Below are positions 35,435 to 44,678 of a stretch of DNA of 64,000 nt, in pieces. The notes beneath the pieces are model-generated. The model saw only the letters and a program-made list of their open reading frames with translations. It did no database searches and was not told the origin of the DNA. The stretch's first letter is position 1; each line of letters opens with the position of its first letter. Source of the stretch: Nocardioides sp. Root240 (GTDB taxonomy: Bacteria; Actinomycetota; Actinomycetes; Propionibacteriales; Nocardioidaceae); contig NZ_LMIT01000015.1 in NCBI RefSeq assembly GCF_001428825.1, positions 146,698-210,697 of the forward strand. Reading direction: 5' to 3'. A program made the translations under genes and the position numbers.

Positions 35435-36249
35435 TGCCCGGAGGTCCGGCGCTGGTCCGGCTCGCCGATGCCGTCGACGAGGGGGAGTTCGGCGGCAAGG
35501 GTGCCCAGCTGGCGGCCGCGCTGCGGGCCGGGCTTCCCGTTCCGGGTGGCTACGCGCTGGGATGGGCGGCCGTCGAGACGGCCGTCGCGGGGGACGCCGA
35601 CCTCGGGGCCGAGCTGGTCGGGTTGGCGCCCGGCCCGTGGGCGGTGCGTTCGAGCGCGATCGGCGAGGACTCCGCGGCGGCTTCGTTCGCCGGTGCCCAC
35701 CTGAGTGTGCTGGGCGTGGCGGGCGCGACCGGGCTCGCCGACGCCGTACGACGGGTGCACGCCTCGGCACGGGATGGCTCCGCGCTCTCCTACCGGGAGC
35801 AGCACGGCATCGAGACTCCCTGCCGGATGGCGGTCGTGCTGCAGGAGATGGTCGCCGCCGACGTCGCCGGCGTGCTCTTCACCCGCCATCCCGTGACCGG
35901 TGACCGCGAGCGCGTCATCGAGGCGAGCTGGGGCCTGGGCGAGATGGTCGTGAGCGGCCAGGTCACGCCGGACAACTACCGGGTGTCGTGCGACGGCGTC
36001 CCCCTGGACTGGAGCCCCGGGGAGAAGGACGTCGCCCTGCGGTTGCTGCCCGACGGTCGCGTCGAGGAGCACGAGGTGGCAGCGGACCTGGTCGAGGCCC
36101 GCTGCCTCGACGACGACCAGCTCCGTGCCCTGCACGACCTCGCCAGCGCCTGTGACGAGGCCTACGGGTCCACCGACCACGACATCGAGTTCGCCTTCGC
36201 GGGGAGCCGGCTCTTCCTCCTGCAGCGGCGTCCGATCACCCATGGCTGA
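35434..36249 (+). CDS. PEP/pyruvate-binding ATP-grasp protein, split phosphotransferase subunit
   Basis: The 271-residue protein is an ATP-grasp domain of the PEP-synthase/PPDK type. GGKGAQLAAALRAGLPVPGG opens it and WAVRSSAIGEDSAAASFAGA is the nucleotide-binding loop near residue 70. VLQEMVAADVAGVLFTRHP lies near residue 140, and LFLLQRRPITHG ends it. It lacks the histidine swivel domain, which the upstream gene supplies. The start overlaps the upstream stop, and its own stop overlaps the start of the MFS gene. The pair should form one ATP-driven phosphotransferase. Confidence 0.9.
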   Translation: MPGGPALVRLADAVDEGEFGGKGAQLAAALRAGLPVPGGYALGWAAVETAVAGDADLGAELVGLAPGPWAVRSSAIGEDSAAASFAGAHLSVLGVAGATGLADAVRRVHASARDGSALSYREQHGIETPCRMAVVLQEMVAADVAGVLFTRHPVTGDRERVIEASWGLGEMVVSGQVTPDNYRVSCDGVPLDWSPGEKDVALRLLPDGRVEEHEVAADLVEARCLDDDQLRALHDLASACDEAYGSTDHDIEFAFAGSRLFLLQRRPITHG

Positions 36250-37603
36250 TCAGGCACGCTCCCGCGCGTTGGCGGGAGCGCTCCTCGCGGCCGCGCTGAT
36301 GCCGCTGAACTCCACGATGATCGCGGTGGCCGTGCCGTCCATCGCGCGGACCTTCGACCACGACCCGGCCGCCGTCACCCAGGCGCTCGTCGCGACGTAC
36401 CTGATCGCGGCCATCGCGCTGCAGGGGCCCGGCGGGAAGCTCGGCGACCGGCTGGGGCACTGGCGGGTGTGTGCCCTGGGGCAGGCCGCGATGGGTGTCG
36501 GGGCGGTCGTCGGCTTCCTCGCCCCGAACCTGTGGACGTTGTCGGGGTCGCGCATCCTGATGGCGACCGGAGGCGCGCTCGCGGTCCCGGCGACGGTGGC
36601 GCTCCTCCGGATCGAGCTGCCGCCGGCGCGCCGGGCGCGGGCGTTCGGGACGTTCGGCGCGATCATGGCGTCGGCGGCTGCTCTCGGCCCGATCCTCGGC
36701 GGCGCGCTGGTCGACGCCTTCGACTGGGAAGCGGTCTTCCTCGCCAACCTCCCCGTGCTCGCCGTCGCAGCCCTCCTCATGGCTGGCGTGGACCGCCGGC
36801 GCGACGTCCGGGCCGACGGCGCCTTCGACTGGCCGGGGTCGGTGCTGCTCACGGGGGCGCTGGCGTCGCTCGTGCTCGGAGCCGAGGGGACCGGCGGTGG
36901 CGAGCGGGGGGTCGTGCTGGTCGGTGCGGGGCTGGTGCTGCTGGTCGCGTTCGTGGTGCGGGAGCGCAGGGCAGCCGATCCCGTGGTCGACCTCGCGATC
37001 TTCCGGACCCGTGCCTTCACGGCAGGCACGTTGCTGGTGTGCCTGCAGAACCTCGTGATGTACGCGCTGATCTTCGAGCTCCCGCTCGTCCTCGAGCGGC
37101 TCTTCGACCTGGGTGCCCGCGAGACGGGGCAGCTCCTCCTCTGGCTGATGGTCGCGATGGTGCTGCTGTCACTGGTCGCGGGCCGGCTCACCGAGCGGCT
37201 GGGGCCGCGCGCCCTCGCCGTGACCGGAGCGCTGGCGTGCCTGGCGGGGATGGTCCTCCTCCAGGCCTCCGACCTGGGCGCGCCGGGCGACGTACGGCTG
37301 CCGCTGGCACTGCTCGGCGTCGGTCTCGGCCTGTGCAGCCCGGCCGCCCAGACCGCCTCGCTGTCGGCGATCGATCCCGGGCGCAGTGGCATGGCCGCCG
37401 GCGTCGGCTCGACGATGCGCTACCTGGGTGGAGTGGCCGGCGTCGCGACGCTCGGACGGATGCTGGACCTGCAGGGGAGCGCCGCCGCCGTCCTCTCGTC
37501 GCACCACCAGGTCACGGCGGTCTTCACCGGCGTGCTCGTCGCGGCCCTCGGCTGCGCGTGCCTACTCCCCGGGCTCGGCGAGGATCGCCGCGACCTCGGG
37601 TGA
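36242..37603 (+). CDS. MFS transporter, DHA2-like multidrug exporter
   Basis: The 453-residue membrane protein has about 14 hydrophobic helices and MFS motif A (GGKLGDRLGHWRVCALGQ near residue 63). The antiporter motif C lies near GPILGGALVDAF. It is of the drug/proton antiporter type, close to DHA2 (14-TMS) proteins. The ATG overlaps the ATP-grasp gene by 8 bases, making a three-gene translationally coupled unit. Its 3' end overlaps the convergent gene by 42 bases. It could export the product or the substrate of the split phosphotransferase. Confidence 0.92.
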   Translation: MADQARSRALAGALLAAALMPLNSTMIAVAVPSIARTFDHDPAAVTQALVATYLIAAIALQGPGGKLGDRLGHWRVCALGQAAMGVGAVVGFLAPNLWTLSGSRILMATGGALAVPATVALLRIELPPARRARAFGTFGAIMASAAALGPILGGALVDAFDWEAVFLANLPVLAVAALLMAGVDRRRDVRADGAFDWPGSVLLTGALASLVLGAEGTGGGERGVVLVGAGLVLLVAFVVRERRAADPVVDLAIFRTRAFTAGTLLVCLQNLVMYALIFELPLVLERLFDLGARETGQLLLWLMVAMVLLSLVAGRLTERLGPRALAVTGALACLAGMVLLQASDLGAPGDVRLPLALLGVGLGLCSPAAQTASLSAIDPGRSGMAAGVGSTMRYLGGVAGVATLGRMLDLQGSAAAVLSSHHQVTAVFTGVLVAALGCACLLPGLGEDRRDLG

Positions 37604-38575
37604 GGCGTAGAACGGCTCGAGGCGCTCGCGCACCAGCCGCTCGAGGTCCCCGTTGTCGTGCGCGACGGCCACGGCGACGGCAGCCATGGAGGTGGCCTGG
37701 CTGACCAGGGCGTCGCGGTCCAGGCCCAGGTCGACCGCGAAGGCGGTGGCGGGGTGCTCGCCGTAGATCCGCCAGAAGGCGTCGACGACGGCGTCGGCCA
37801 GCGCGAGCACCGGCTCGCTCGCGGCGCCGGAGATGGCGAGGTCCTGGGCCAGGCCGGCGGCGCGGTGGACGTCCTGGCGCTTCGCGGAGTCGCGCAGGTG
37901 GGGGATCGGGCGGTCGGCGTACAGGTCGTAGACCTCGAGCACCGCGGCCCGAGCGGCCGGGTCCTTGAGGGTCTCGACGAGCACCCGGTTGAGGCGGCGG
38001 GTGGCGAAGCTGGCGCCCATCCCGAGCACGCCCTCGAGCTGCTTGTCGGCGGCACCGGCGACGACGCCCGCTGCTCCGACGCCGAGGGCCACCAGTGCGC
38101 CGAGCCCGGGGATCTTCTCCGCGGCGGCGCGGTTCGACTGCATCACCTCGCCGACCAGCCGACCGACGAAGCGTGAGGCCAGGGTGGACGCGATCGGGCT
38201 GGCGCTCACGTCGTCCAGCAGCCGCGCGACCAGGTCGGTGCGCGACAGCGCCTCCTCCGCGACCCGCTCGAGGTCCTCGCGGGCGACCAGGTCCCCGAGC
38301 GTGTACGACGCCTCCGGGCCGTCGTACAGGACGTCGGCCAGCATCGTGACGACGGTGCTCGCCCCCGTGCTGGCGGGGACGGTCGTCAGCACCGCACGGA
38401 CCTGCCGCTTGGCCTGCTCGGCGTCGACCAGGTCGGCGAGGGTGATCCGCGCCTCGAGGTCGAGGAGCGCGCGGAGGTCGCGCTCGACCAGGGCCGGCAG
38501 CTCGTCGCCGGTCAGCCGGCCGACCAGCCAGGCGACCTGGGCGTCGAGGAGGCGCTCGGCACGGGATGAGCTCAT
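37562..38575 (-). CDS. Conserved hypothetical helical protein
   Basis: The 337-residue protein is nearly all helical with one hydrophobic stretch (IPGLGALVALGVGAAGVVAG, near residue 155). It begins SSSRAERLLDAQVAWLVGRL and is Ala/Leu/Glu-rich, with no motif I recognise. It is convergent with the MFS gene with a 42-base overlap of 3' ends. Single hydrophobic segments suggest peripheral membrane contact. Confidence 0.75.
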   Translation of the reverse strand: MSSSRAERLLDAQVAWLVGRLTGDELPALVERDLRALLDLEARITLADLVDAEQAKRQVRAVLTTVPASTGASTVVTMLADVLYDGPEASYTLGDLVAREDLERVAEEALSRTDLVARLLDDVSASPIASTLASRFVGRLVGEVMQSNRAAAEKIPGLGALVALGVGAAGVVAGAADKQLEGVLGMGASFATRRLNRVLVETLKDPAARAAVLEVYDLYADRPIPHLRDSAKRQDVHRAAGLAQDLAISGAASEPVLALADAVVDAFWRIYGEHPATAFAVDLGLDRDALVSQATSMAAVAVAVAHDNGDLERLVRERLEPFYASPEVAAILAEPGE

Positions 38576-38633
38576 GGCGAGAGGTTAGCCTCCACGTACG
38601 CCCGACCCGGGCCTCGCACGAAGGAGCACCGAC

Positions 38634-39281
38634 ATGCCGTCGCTGACCACGACCGACGACATCGCCGTCCTCACCCTCGGGGACGACGAGAACCGTTTCA
38701 GTACCGCCTGGCTGGACGAGGTGGAGGCCGCACTCGACGCGGTCGTCGCCGCCGGGACGCCGCTGGTCACCGTCGGGGCGGGCAAGTTCTACTCGAACGG
38801 TCTCGACCTCGACTGGGCGATGGCCCACCCCGACCAGTTCGGCGACTACGTCAAGCGGGTCGAGCGGCTGCTGGCGCGGGTGCTCGCCCTCCCGGTGCCG
38901 ACCGTGGCGGCGGTCAACGGCCACGCCTTCGGTGCCGGTGCGATGTTGGCCGTCGCCCACGACTGGCGGGTGATGCGCGCCGACCGGGGGTTCTTCTGCC
39001 TGCCGGAGGTCGACATCCAGATCCCGTTCTCCCCGGGCATGGCGGCCCTGCTGCAGGCCAAGCTCTCGCCCCGTGCGGCGGTCGACGCGATGACCACCGG
39101 GGCCCGGTTCGGTGGCGACGACGCGGCCGCGGCCGGCATCGTCGACGCCACGGCGCCGGAGGACGGCCTGCTGGCCGCGGCGACGGCCCGGGTGGCGCAC
39201 CTGAAGGGCAAGAGCGTGGAGACCCTCGAGGCGATCAAGGCGACGATGTTCGCCGGTCCGATCGCGCTGCTCGAGGCGTAG
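38634..39281 (+). CDS. Enoyl-CoA hydratase/isomerase family protein
   Basis: The 215-residue crotonase-fold protein shows the oxyanion-hole elements GKFYSNGLDLDW and NGHAFGAGAMLAVAHDW. The fold is shorter than the 260-residue family norm, with the C-terminal trimerisation helix reduced. The usual glutamates of true hydratases are not clearly aligned, so an isomerase-type (enoyl-CoA delta isomerase) activity is more likely. ATG follows AGGAG. Confidence 0.9.
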   Translation: MPSLTTTDDIAVLTLGDDENRFSTAWLDEVEAALDAVVAAGTPLVTVGAGKFYSNGLDLDWAMAHPDQFGDYVKRVERLLARVLALPVPTVAAVNGHAFGAGAMLAVAHDWRVMRADRGFFCLPEVDIQIPFSPGMAALLQAKLSPRAAVDAMTTGARFGGDDAAAAGIVDATAPEDGLLAAATARVAHLKGKSVETLEAIKATMFAGPIALLEA

Positions 39282-39307
39282 GAACGACCCCCACGTAGGT
39301 TCGGTCC

Positions 39308-40003
39308 ATGGTGCAGCGCTGGGTACGCCGGTCCCTGTGGGACGTCGTGCCGCGCGACCACCGGGAGAGCGACGTCGCGCTCCGCCGGCGCCAGGTGGTC
39401 ACCGTCGTCGTGGTGCTCCTCGGCGCGGCGATGCTGGGCGTCTCGCTGCGGATCGAGCCGGGCAGCACCTGGTTCTACCCCGCGACCCTCGCGATGGCGG
39501 TGATCTGGACGGTCGGCGCGTTCGCCGCCGGGCCGCTGCACCTCGGACGGATCACGTCGTGGCGCAGCGAGGCGCTGGTGCGCCCGGTGGTCCCACCGGT
39601 GCTGATCGGCCTGACGCTGGCGGCCGTCTTCGTCGTCGGCGGGCTGGTGGTGCGGGAGATCCCCTGGCTGGACCGCCAGGTGCGCTCGGTCGTCGACTTC
39701 GCCGACCAGGGCTCGGTCCCGCTGCTGGTCGTCGTCACGCTGGTCAACGGGATCGCGGAGGAGCTGTTCTTCCGGGGCGCGGCCTACGCCGCGCTGCCGC
39801 GTCACCCGGTGGCGTGGACGTCGGTGGCCTACGTGCTCGCCACCTTGGCGACGGGCAACGTGATGCTGACCTTCGCCGCGGTCGTGCTGGGCGTCGTCGT
39901 GGGGCTCGAGCGGCGCGCGTCGGGCGGGATCCTCGCCCCGATCCTCACCCACTGCTCGTGGTCGCTCACGATGCTGTTCGCGCTGCCGCTGCTGTTCGGC
40001 TGA
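39308..40003 (+). CDS. CPBP-family intramembrane glutamic protease
   Basis: The 231-residue membrane protein has about six hydrophobic helices. The ABI/CPBP motif EELFFRG lies near residue 155, and a conserved histidine is in PILTHCSWSLTML. These form the putative intramembrane proteolytic site of the Rce1-like family. The N-terminus has a short charged stretch. The substrate is unknown. Confidence 0.88.
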   Translation: MVQRWVRRSLWDVVPRDHRESDVALRRRQVVTVVVVLLGAAMLGVSLRIEPGSTWFYPATLAMAVIWTVGAFAAGPLHLGRITSWRSEALVRPVVPPVLIGLTLAAVFVVGGLVVREIPWLDRQVRSVVDFADQGSVPLLVVVTLVNGIAEELFFRGAAYAALPRHPVAWTSVAYVLATLATGNVMLTFAAVVLGVVVGLERRASGGILAPILTHCSWSLTMLFALPLLFG

Positions 40004-40007
40004 GGGA

Positions 40008-40916
40008 TCAGACCGACTCGCCGGCCTGCAGCCGCTCGGAGACCGCTCGTCGTACGGCCTCGCGGTAGTCGAGCGGCTCGCCCGGCACGACGTCGCGGAT
40101 CCGTTGGTCCGTGACGACCACCTCGGTGCTCATCGAGTCGATGAGGTTGCGTCCGGTGGTGACGTCGACGTCGGTCACCAACGCCAGCCAGTACGACGAC
40201 AGCCGGGGCGTCAGGACCGGCACCCGCACCAGTGGCACCGGCCGGTCGTTGATCACCTCGGACGCGATCGTGAGCATGTCGGTGTAGGTCATCGCCTCGG
40301 GGCCGCCGATCTCGAACACCTGGCCCAGGGCGTCCTCGTTGCCGATCACGCCGACGAGGTAGCGGACCACGTCGTCGATCGCGATCGGCTGGGTCCGCGT
40401 CGAGGTCCAGCGGGGGACCACCATCGCGGGCAGGTTCTTCACCAGCTGGCGGGTCAGCTCCCACGAGATGCCGCCGTGGCCCACGACGATCGCGGCGCGG
40501 AGCACGGTCACCGGTACGCCGGCCTCGCCGAGCAGGCCCTCCACCTCGCGGCGGGAGCGGAGGTGGGCGGACAGGTCGTCGGACTCGTCGCCGAGCCCGC
40601 CGAGGTAGACGATCTGGCGCACGCCCGCACGGGCCGCGGCGGCACCGAAGGAGCGCGCCGCGGCCGCGTCGCGCTCCTCGAAGTCCTCGCGGTCGAGGGA
40701 GTGCACGAGGTAGACCGCCACGTCGACGCCGGCCAGCGCGTCGGCGAGGGACGCCTCGTCGCCCACGTCGCCGCCGTACGCGGTGCCCGGACCCTCGTAG
40801 GCCTCGGGCCGACGGGTGAGCGCGCGCACCTGCGTGCCGCGGTCGACCAGCGCGTCGGCGAGGCGGCTCCCGATGAAGCCGGTCGCTCCGGTCACGAGGA
40901 CCGTGGGGTCATCCAT
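40008..40916 (-). CDS. NAD(P)H-binding protein, atypical SDR (NmrA/epimerase-like)
   Basis: The 302-residue protein has the Rossmann motif TVLVTGATGFIGSRLADAL at the N-terminus. The fold continues with YLVHSLDREDFE and FEIGGPEAMTYTDML. It lacks the usual Tyr-x3-Lys pair of classical SDRs, as expected in the atypical NmrA-like group. It may act as an NAD(P)-dependent sensor or epimerase-like enzyme. Confidence 0.9.
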   Translation of the reverse strand: MDDPTVLVTGATGFIGSRLADALVDRGTQVRALTRRPEAYEGPGTAYGGDVGDEASLADALAGVDVAVYLVHSLDREDFEERDAAAARSFGAAAARAGVRQIVYLGGLGDESDDLSAHLRSRREVEGLLGEAGVPVTVLRAAIVVGHGGISWELTRQLVKNLPAMVVPRWTSTRTQPIAIDDVVRYLVGVIGNEDALGQVFEIGGPEAMTYTDMLTIASEVINDRPVPLVRVPVLTPRLSSYWLALVTDVDVTTGRNLIDSMSTEVVVTDQRIRDVVPGEPLDYREAVRRAVSERLQAGESV

Positions 40917-40956
40917 CCCCCGAGCCTACGGGCGCACGGTGGGGACGCCGGGCGCG

Positions 40957-41136
40957 TCAGGCCGAACGGCGCAGCTCCATCGGTCGACCCTCGGGCGTCA
41001 GGTAGGCGCCGTCGTCGAACAGGATCACGCCGTTGCAGAGCCGGCACCAGCCCTGCTCGCTGTGGTCGGCGGTCACGTGGGCGGTGCAGCAGTCGGTGTC
41101 CCCAGCGGACGGGCACTCAGGTGAGTGGTCGCACAT
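40957..41136 (-). CDS. DUF5999-like small cysteine-rich protein
   Basis: The 59-residue protein opens MCDHSPECPSAGDTDCC, followed by HSEQGWCRLCNGVILFDDG. The sequence follows the DUF5999 family of short actinobacterial proteins. Cysteines suggest metal binding. GAAGGGAG precedes the ATG, so the longer frame upstream was not used. Confidence 0.85.
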   Translation of the reverse strand: MCDHSPECPSAGDTDCCTAHVTADHSEQGWCRLCNGVILFDDGAYLTPEGRPMELRRSA

Positions 41137-41243
41137 CGTCGTGCTCCCTTCGGTCGTCGGTGTCACTTCCGTGATACGCCTCATCGGCACGGAACGCACG
41201 CGCTTTCGCCGAACTGTGGAGATCGCGTGGCCAGATCGTTGCC

Positions 41244-41265
41244 GGGGTGGGGAAAACCCCACCCC
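41244..41265 (+). terminator. GC-rich hairpin in the ABC-operon leader
   Basis: GGGGTGGGG pairs perfectly with CCCCACCCC across an AAAA loop, between the divergent DUF5999 gene and the ABC operon. It sits 85 bases before the ABC start codon. It may be an attenuator in the leader. A T-run is absent. Confidence 0.5.
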
Positions 41266-41350
41266 CGGTCCGCAGTCCAGGCCCCTCGTGACCGGGCCGC
41301 GCGCTTCCTAGCGTCGGAGACGTCCCCCGAACGACTCCCCAGGAGCACCG

Positions 41351-42112
41351 ATGAACCTCACCCGCACAGCCTCCAGCACCGCCCTCGCCGTCGAGGGCCT
41401 CACCCGCACGTACGGCGACGGCGACGCCACCATCACCGCCCTCGCCGGCATCGACCTCGCCTTCGCACGCGGCAGCTTCACCGCCGTGATGGGCCCCTCC
41501 GGCTCGGGGAAGTCGACCTTCCTCTCCTGCGCCGCCGGCCTCGACCGCCCCACGTCGGGGCGGGTCCTGATCGGCGGGGAGGACGTCACCGACTGGGACG
41601 AGGAGCGCCGGACCCGGCTGCGCAGGGAGCGGATCGGCTTCGTCTTCCAGGGCTTCCACCTGCTGCCGTACCTCTCCGCCGCCCAGAACGTCGCCCTCCC
41701 CGCCCGTCTCGCTGGCCGGAAGCCGGACCGGGCCCGGGTCCGCGGGCTCCTCGAGCGGGTCGGCCTCGGCGACCGCACCCACCACCTGCCCGGCAGCATG
41801 TCGGGCGGCCAGCAACAGCGGGTCGCGATCGCTCGAGCCCTGGCGACCGAGCCCGAGGTCGTGCTCGCCGACGAGCCGACCGGCGCCCTCGACTCCGCCA
41901 CCGCGCGGGAGGTCCTCGGCCTGCTCCGCACCAGCGTGACGGAGCTGGGCCAGACGGTGGTGATGGTGACGCACGACCCGGTCGCGGCGTCGTACGCCGA
42001 CGAGGTGGTCTTCCTCGTCGACGGCCGGGTCGCCGGCCGGATGAGCCACCCCACCGCCGACGCGGTGGCCGGCCAGATGGCCCACCTCGACGACCTGGTG
42101 GTGGCCCGATGA
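41351..42112 (+). CDS. ABC transporter ATP-binding protein (MacB/FtsE type)
   Basis: The 253-residue ATPase has Walker A GPSGSGKST near residue 57, the signature MSGGQQQRVAIARAL, Walker B VVLADEPTGALDSAT and the H-loop VMVTHDPV. It pairs with the FtsX-type permease, whose ATG overlaps its stop by four bases. The four-gene set, ATPase, permease, sensor kinase and response regulator, is a typical unit of peptide or envelope-stress export. Confidence 0.95.
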   Translation: MNLTRTASSTALAVEGLTRTYGDGDATITALAGIDLAFARGSFTAVMGPSGSGKSTFLSCAAGLDRPTSGRVLIGGEDVTDWDEERRTRLRRERIGFVFQGFHLLPYLSAAQNVALPARLAGRKPDRARVRGLLERVGLGDRTHHLPGSMSGGQQQRVAIARALATEPEVVLADEPTGALDSATAREVLGLLRTSVTELGQTVVMVTHDPVAASYADEVVFLVDGRVAGRMSHPTADAVAGQMAHLDDLVVAR

Positions 42113-43452
42113 GCACGACGACCTCCCTGGCCTGGCGCAGCCTGCGCCACCGGCCGCTGGCGGCCACCGCGACCGCGCTGGCCGTGCTCCTCGGCACGAC
42201 CCTGATCGGGTCCTTCGCGACGCTCACCGAGTCGTCCTTCGCGGCGAGCGGGACCGACGCCGACACCCTCGTCGTCCTCGGCGCGGTCGTCGGCGGCTGG
42301 GGCACGCTGATCGTGCTCTTCTCCGTCGCCTCGACGGTCGGCATCACCACGACGCATCGGGCGAGCGAGATCGGCCTGCTGCGCACCATCGGCGCCACGC
42401 CGCGCCAGGTCCGCCGACTGGTGGTCCGCGAGACCGCCGTCGTGGCCGGCCTCGCGGCGGTGCTCGGTGCCCTGGTGGCCAGCGTCTCGGGCCACGCCCT
42501 GTTCGCGCTCATCCGCTCCGGCGGGCTGGTCACCGACCACACCCGGTACGACGCCGGACCGGCCTCCGTGGGCGCCGCCGCCCTGCTGGTGCTGCTCGCC
42601 TCCGGGGTCGCCACGTCGCTGGCCGCGCGCCGCGCGACCCGCGGCCCGGCCGGCGTGCTGGTCCGTGAGGCGTCCGCCGAGCAGGGCCGGATGCGCTGGT
42701 GGCGGGTCGCCGCGGCCGTGGTGCTCATCGGCTACGGCATCGCGATGGCGGTGATCACGGTCGCGGTGACCGCGCACGACGACGACCCCTACGCCGCGAT
42801 GTCGACCAGTGGCTCGAGCTCGATCCTCGTCGGTGTCGGGCTGGCCGTGCTGGCGCCCGTGCTGCTGCGCTGGCTGGCGACCCCGGCCGGGCTGCTGGTC
42901 GGCCGGGCGGGCGCGAGCGGCCACCTGGCGTCGTACAACACCGCCCGGAGGGCGCACCTGCTCGCCGGCGTCCTGGCGCCGGTCGTCGTGCTCACCTCGG
43001 CCGCGGTCGGGACTCTGCTCCTGGTGGACATCGACACCCGCACCCTGCCGGCCGGCACGCCCGACAGCGACACCATCAACCTGCTCAACAACGTCGTCGT
43101 CGGGATGCTCTCGCTGTTCGCCGCGATCATGGTCGTCAACGCGTTCGTGGCCACCGTCGCGCACCGGCGCGAGGAGCTGCACCGTCTCCACCTGCTCGGC
43201 GCCACCCCGCGCCAGGTCGAGCGGTCCGTGGTCGCCGAGGCCGGCATCGTGGCCGCGATCGGTGTGCTGCTGGGCACGATGGCAGCGCTCACGACGGTGG
43301 TGCCCTTCGCGATCGCGCGGCACGAGGGCGCCGTACCGGACGGTGGCCTGTGGATGGTCCCGACGGTCGTCGCCGCGGTGGTGGCGCTCACCCTCGCCGC
43401 CGCGCGCACCTCCGTGCGGACCCAGCGTCGTGCCCAGGCGGTCGGACGATGA
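42109..43452 (+). CDS. FtsX-family ABC transporter permease
   Basis: The 447-residue membrane protein has about eight hydrophobic segments and two FtsX-like domains, each preceded by a coupling sequence (LLRTIGATPRQVRRLVVRET near residue 90 and HLLGATPRQVERSVVAEAG near residue 365). It works with the upstream ATPase. The start overlaps the ATPase stop, and its own end overlaps the histidine kinase start (ATGA). Confidence 0.93.
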   Translation: MSTTTSLAWRSLRHRPLAATATALAVLLGTTLIGSFATLTESSFAASGTDADTLVVLGAVVGGWGTLIVLFSVASTVGITTTHRASEIGLLRTIGATPRQVRRLVVRETAVVAGLAAVLGALVASVSGHALFALIRSGGLVTDHTRYDAGPASVGAAALLVLLASGVATSLAARRATRGPAGVLVREASAEQGRMRWWRVAAAVVLIGYGIAMAVITVAVTAHDDDPYAAMSTSGSSSILVGVGLAVLAPVLLRWLATPAGLLVGRAGASGHLASYNTARRAHLLAGVLAPVVVLTSAAVGTLLLVDIDTRTLPAGTPDSDTINLLNNVVVGMLSLFAAIMVVNAFVATVAHRREELHRLHLLGATPRQVERSVVAEAGIVAAIGVLLGTMAALTTVVPFAIARHEGAVPDGGLWMVPTVVAAVVALTLAAARTSVRTQRRAQAVGR

Positions 43453-44678
43453 CAGACTTCACGACGATGCAGATCCTCGCGCCGGTCCGACTCGGGAAGC
43501 CGCTCGACGTCACCGTCGACGGCGTCCTCGACCGGCTGCGCCTGACGCTGGTCTCCGCCGGGTACGCCGCCTCGTTCGTCCCGAGCCTCGTGCTCGCGAT
43601 CGGGAGCGTGCTCTGCCTCGCCCTCGGGCCGGCCCTCGGCCTCGGCATCCTGCTGGCCCAGCTCGTGGTCCCCGCGACGGCGGGGCTGACGGCGGCGCAC
43701 CGCGAGGTCAGCGGCCGGCTGCTCGGCACGGAGATCCGGGCGGGCTACGCCGGCTCGGCCCGCGGCCTGCGGTGGATGCGCGACCCGGCCCGGTGGCGCA
43801 ACGTCGGCTTCCTGTGGTTCTCCGCGTCGGGCGGGTTCGCGATGTCGCTGCTCCCGGTCGCGCTGCTGACGATGCCGCTGACCTGGCTGGTCCTCGCGGT
43901 CACGGCGTCGGGCTGGATCTGGCTGGTCCTGCTGGTGCTCAGCGGCCCCGCGCTGGTCGCGTGGTGGTTCGTCACCCCGCCGCTGGTGCGGGCCCGCGCC
44001 TTGGCCGAGCGGGCCATGCTCGGTGGCTCGCGGGTCGCCCGGCTCGAGGAGCGGGTCGAGCGGGTGGAGGTGTCGCGGGCCGAGACCCTCGACCACTCGG
44101 CCGCCGAGGTCCGCCGCATCGAGCGCGACCTGCACGACGGCGCCCAGGCCCGGATCGCCTCGGTCGGCATGAGCGTGGGCCTCGCCGAGAAGCTCGTCCA
44201 CACCGACCCCGAGGCCGCCGCGGCACTGCTGCGCGAGGCCCGCGAGACCACGATGGACGCCCTCGACGACCTGCGCAGCGTGGTGCGGGGGATCCACCCG
44301 CCCGTGCTCGCCGACAAGGGCCTGTCCGGCGCGATCGAGGCGCTGGCGTTGGCGCTGCCGGTCCCCACCTCGGTGGCGGTCGACGCCGGGCGGCTGCCGG
44401 CGCCGGTCGAGTCGGCGGCCTACTTCGCCGTCGCCGAGTGCCTCGCCAACACGGTCAAGCACGCCGCCGCGACCCGCGCCTGGGTCACCGGCCGGTACGA
44501 CGGCGAACGCCTCCGCATCACCGTCGGCGACGACGGCCGCGGCGGTGCCGACGCCCACGGGTCCGGCCTGTCCGGGGTGGCCCGGCGCCTCGACGCCTTC
44601 GACGGCGACCTCCGGGTGCTCAGCCCGGCGGGCGGTCCGACCCTCGTGGAGCTGGAGGTCCCGTGCCGAACCCCCTGA
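43449..44678 (+). CDS. Sensor histidine kinase (HisKA_3/NarL-type)
   Basis: The 409-residue kinase has about four N-terminal transmembrane segments, a dimerisation helix with the phosphorylated histidine in ERDLHDGAQARI near residue 225, and a HATPase domain with the N box AECLANTVKHAA and the G boxes VGDDGRGG and GSGLSGVARRLD. It phosphorylates the downstream LuxR-type regulator. Gene overlap on both sides (4 bases with the permease, 16 with the regulator) shows coupling. Confidence 0.94.
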   Translation: MTDFTTMQILAPVRLGKPLDVTVDGVLDRLRLTLVSAGYAASFVPSLVLAIGSVLCLALGPALGLGILLAQLVVPATAGLTAAHREVSGRLLGTEIRAGYAGSARGLRWMRDPARWRNVGFLWFSASGGFAMSLLPVALLTMPLTWLVLAVTASGWIWLVLLVLSGPALVAWWFVTPPLVRARALAERAMLGGSRVARLEERVERVEVSRAETLDHSAAEVRRIERDLHDGAQARIASVGMSVGLAEKLVHTDPEAAAALLREARETTMDALDDLRSVVRGIHPPVLADKGLSGAIEALALALPVPTSVAVDAGRLPAPVESAAYFAVAECLANTVKHAAATRAWVTGRYDGERLRITVGDDGRGGADAHGSGLSGVARRLDAFDGDLRVLSPAGGPTLVELEVPCRTP

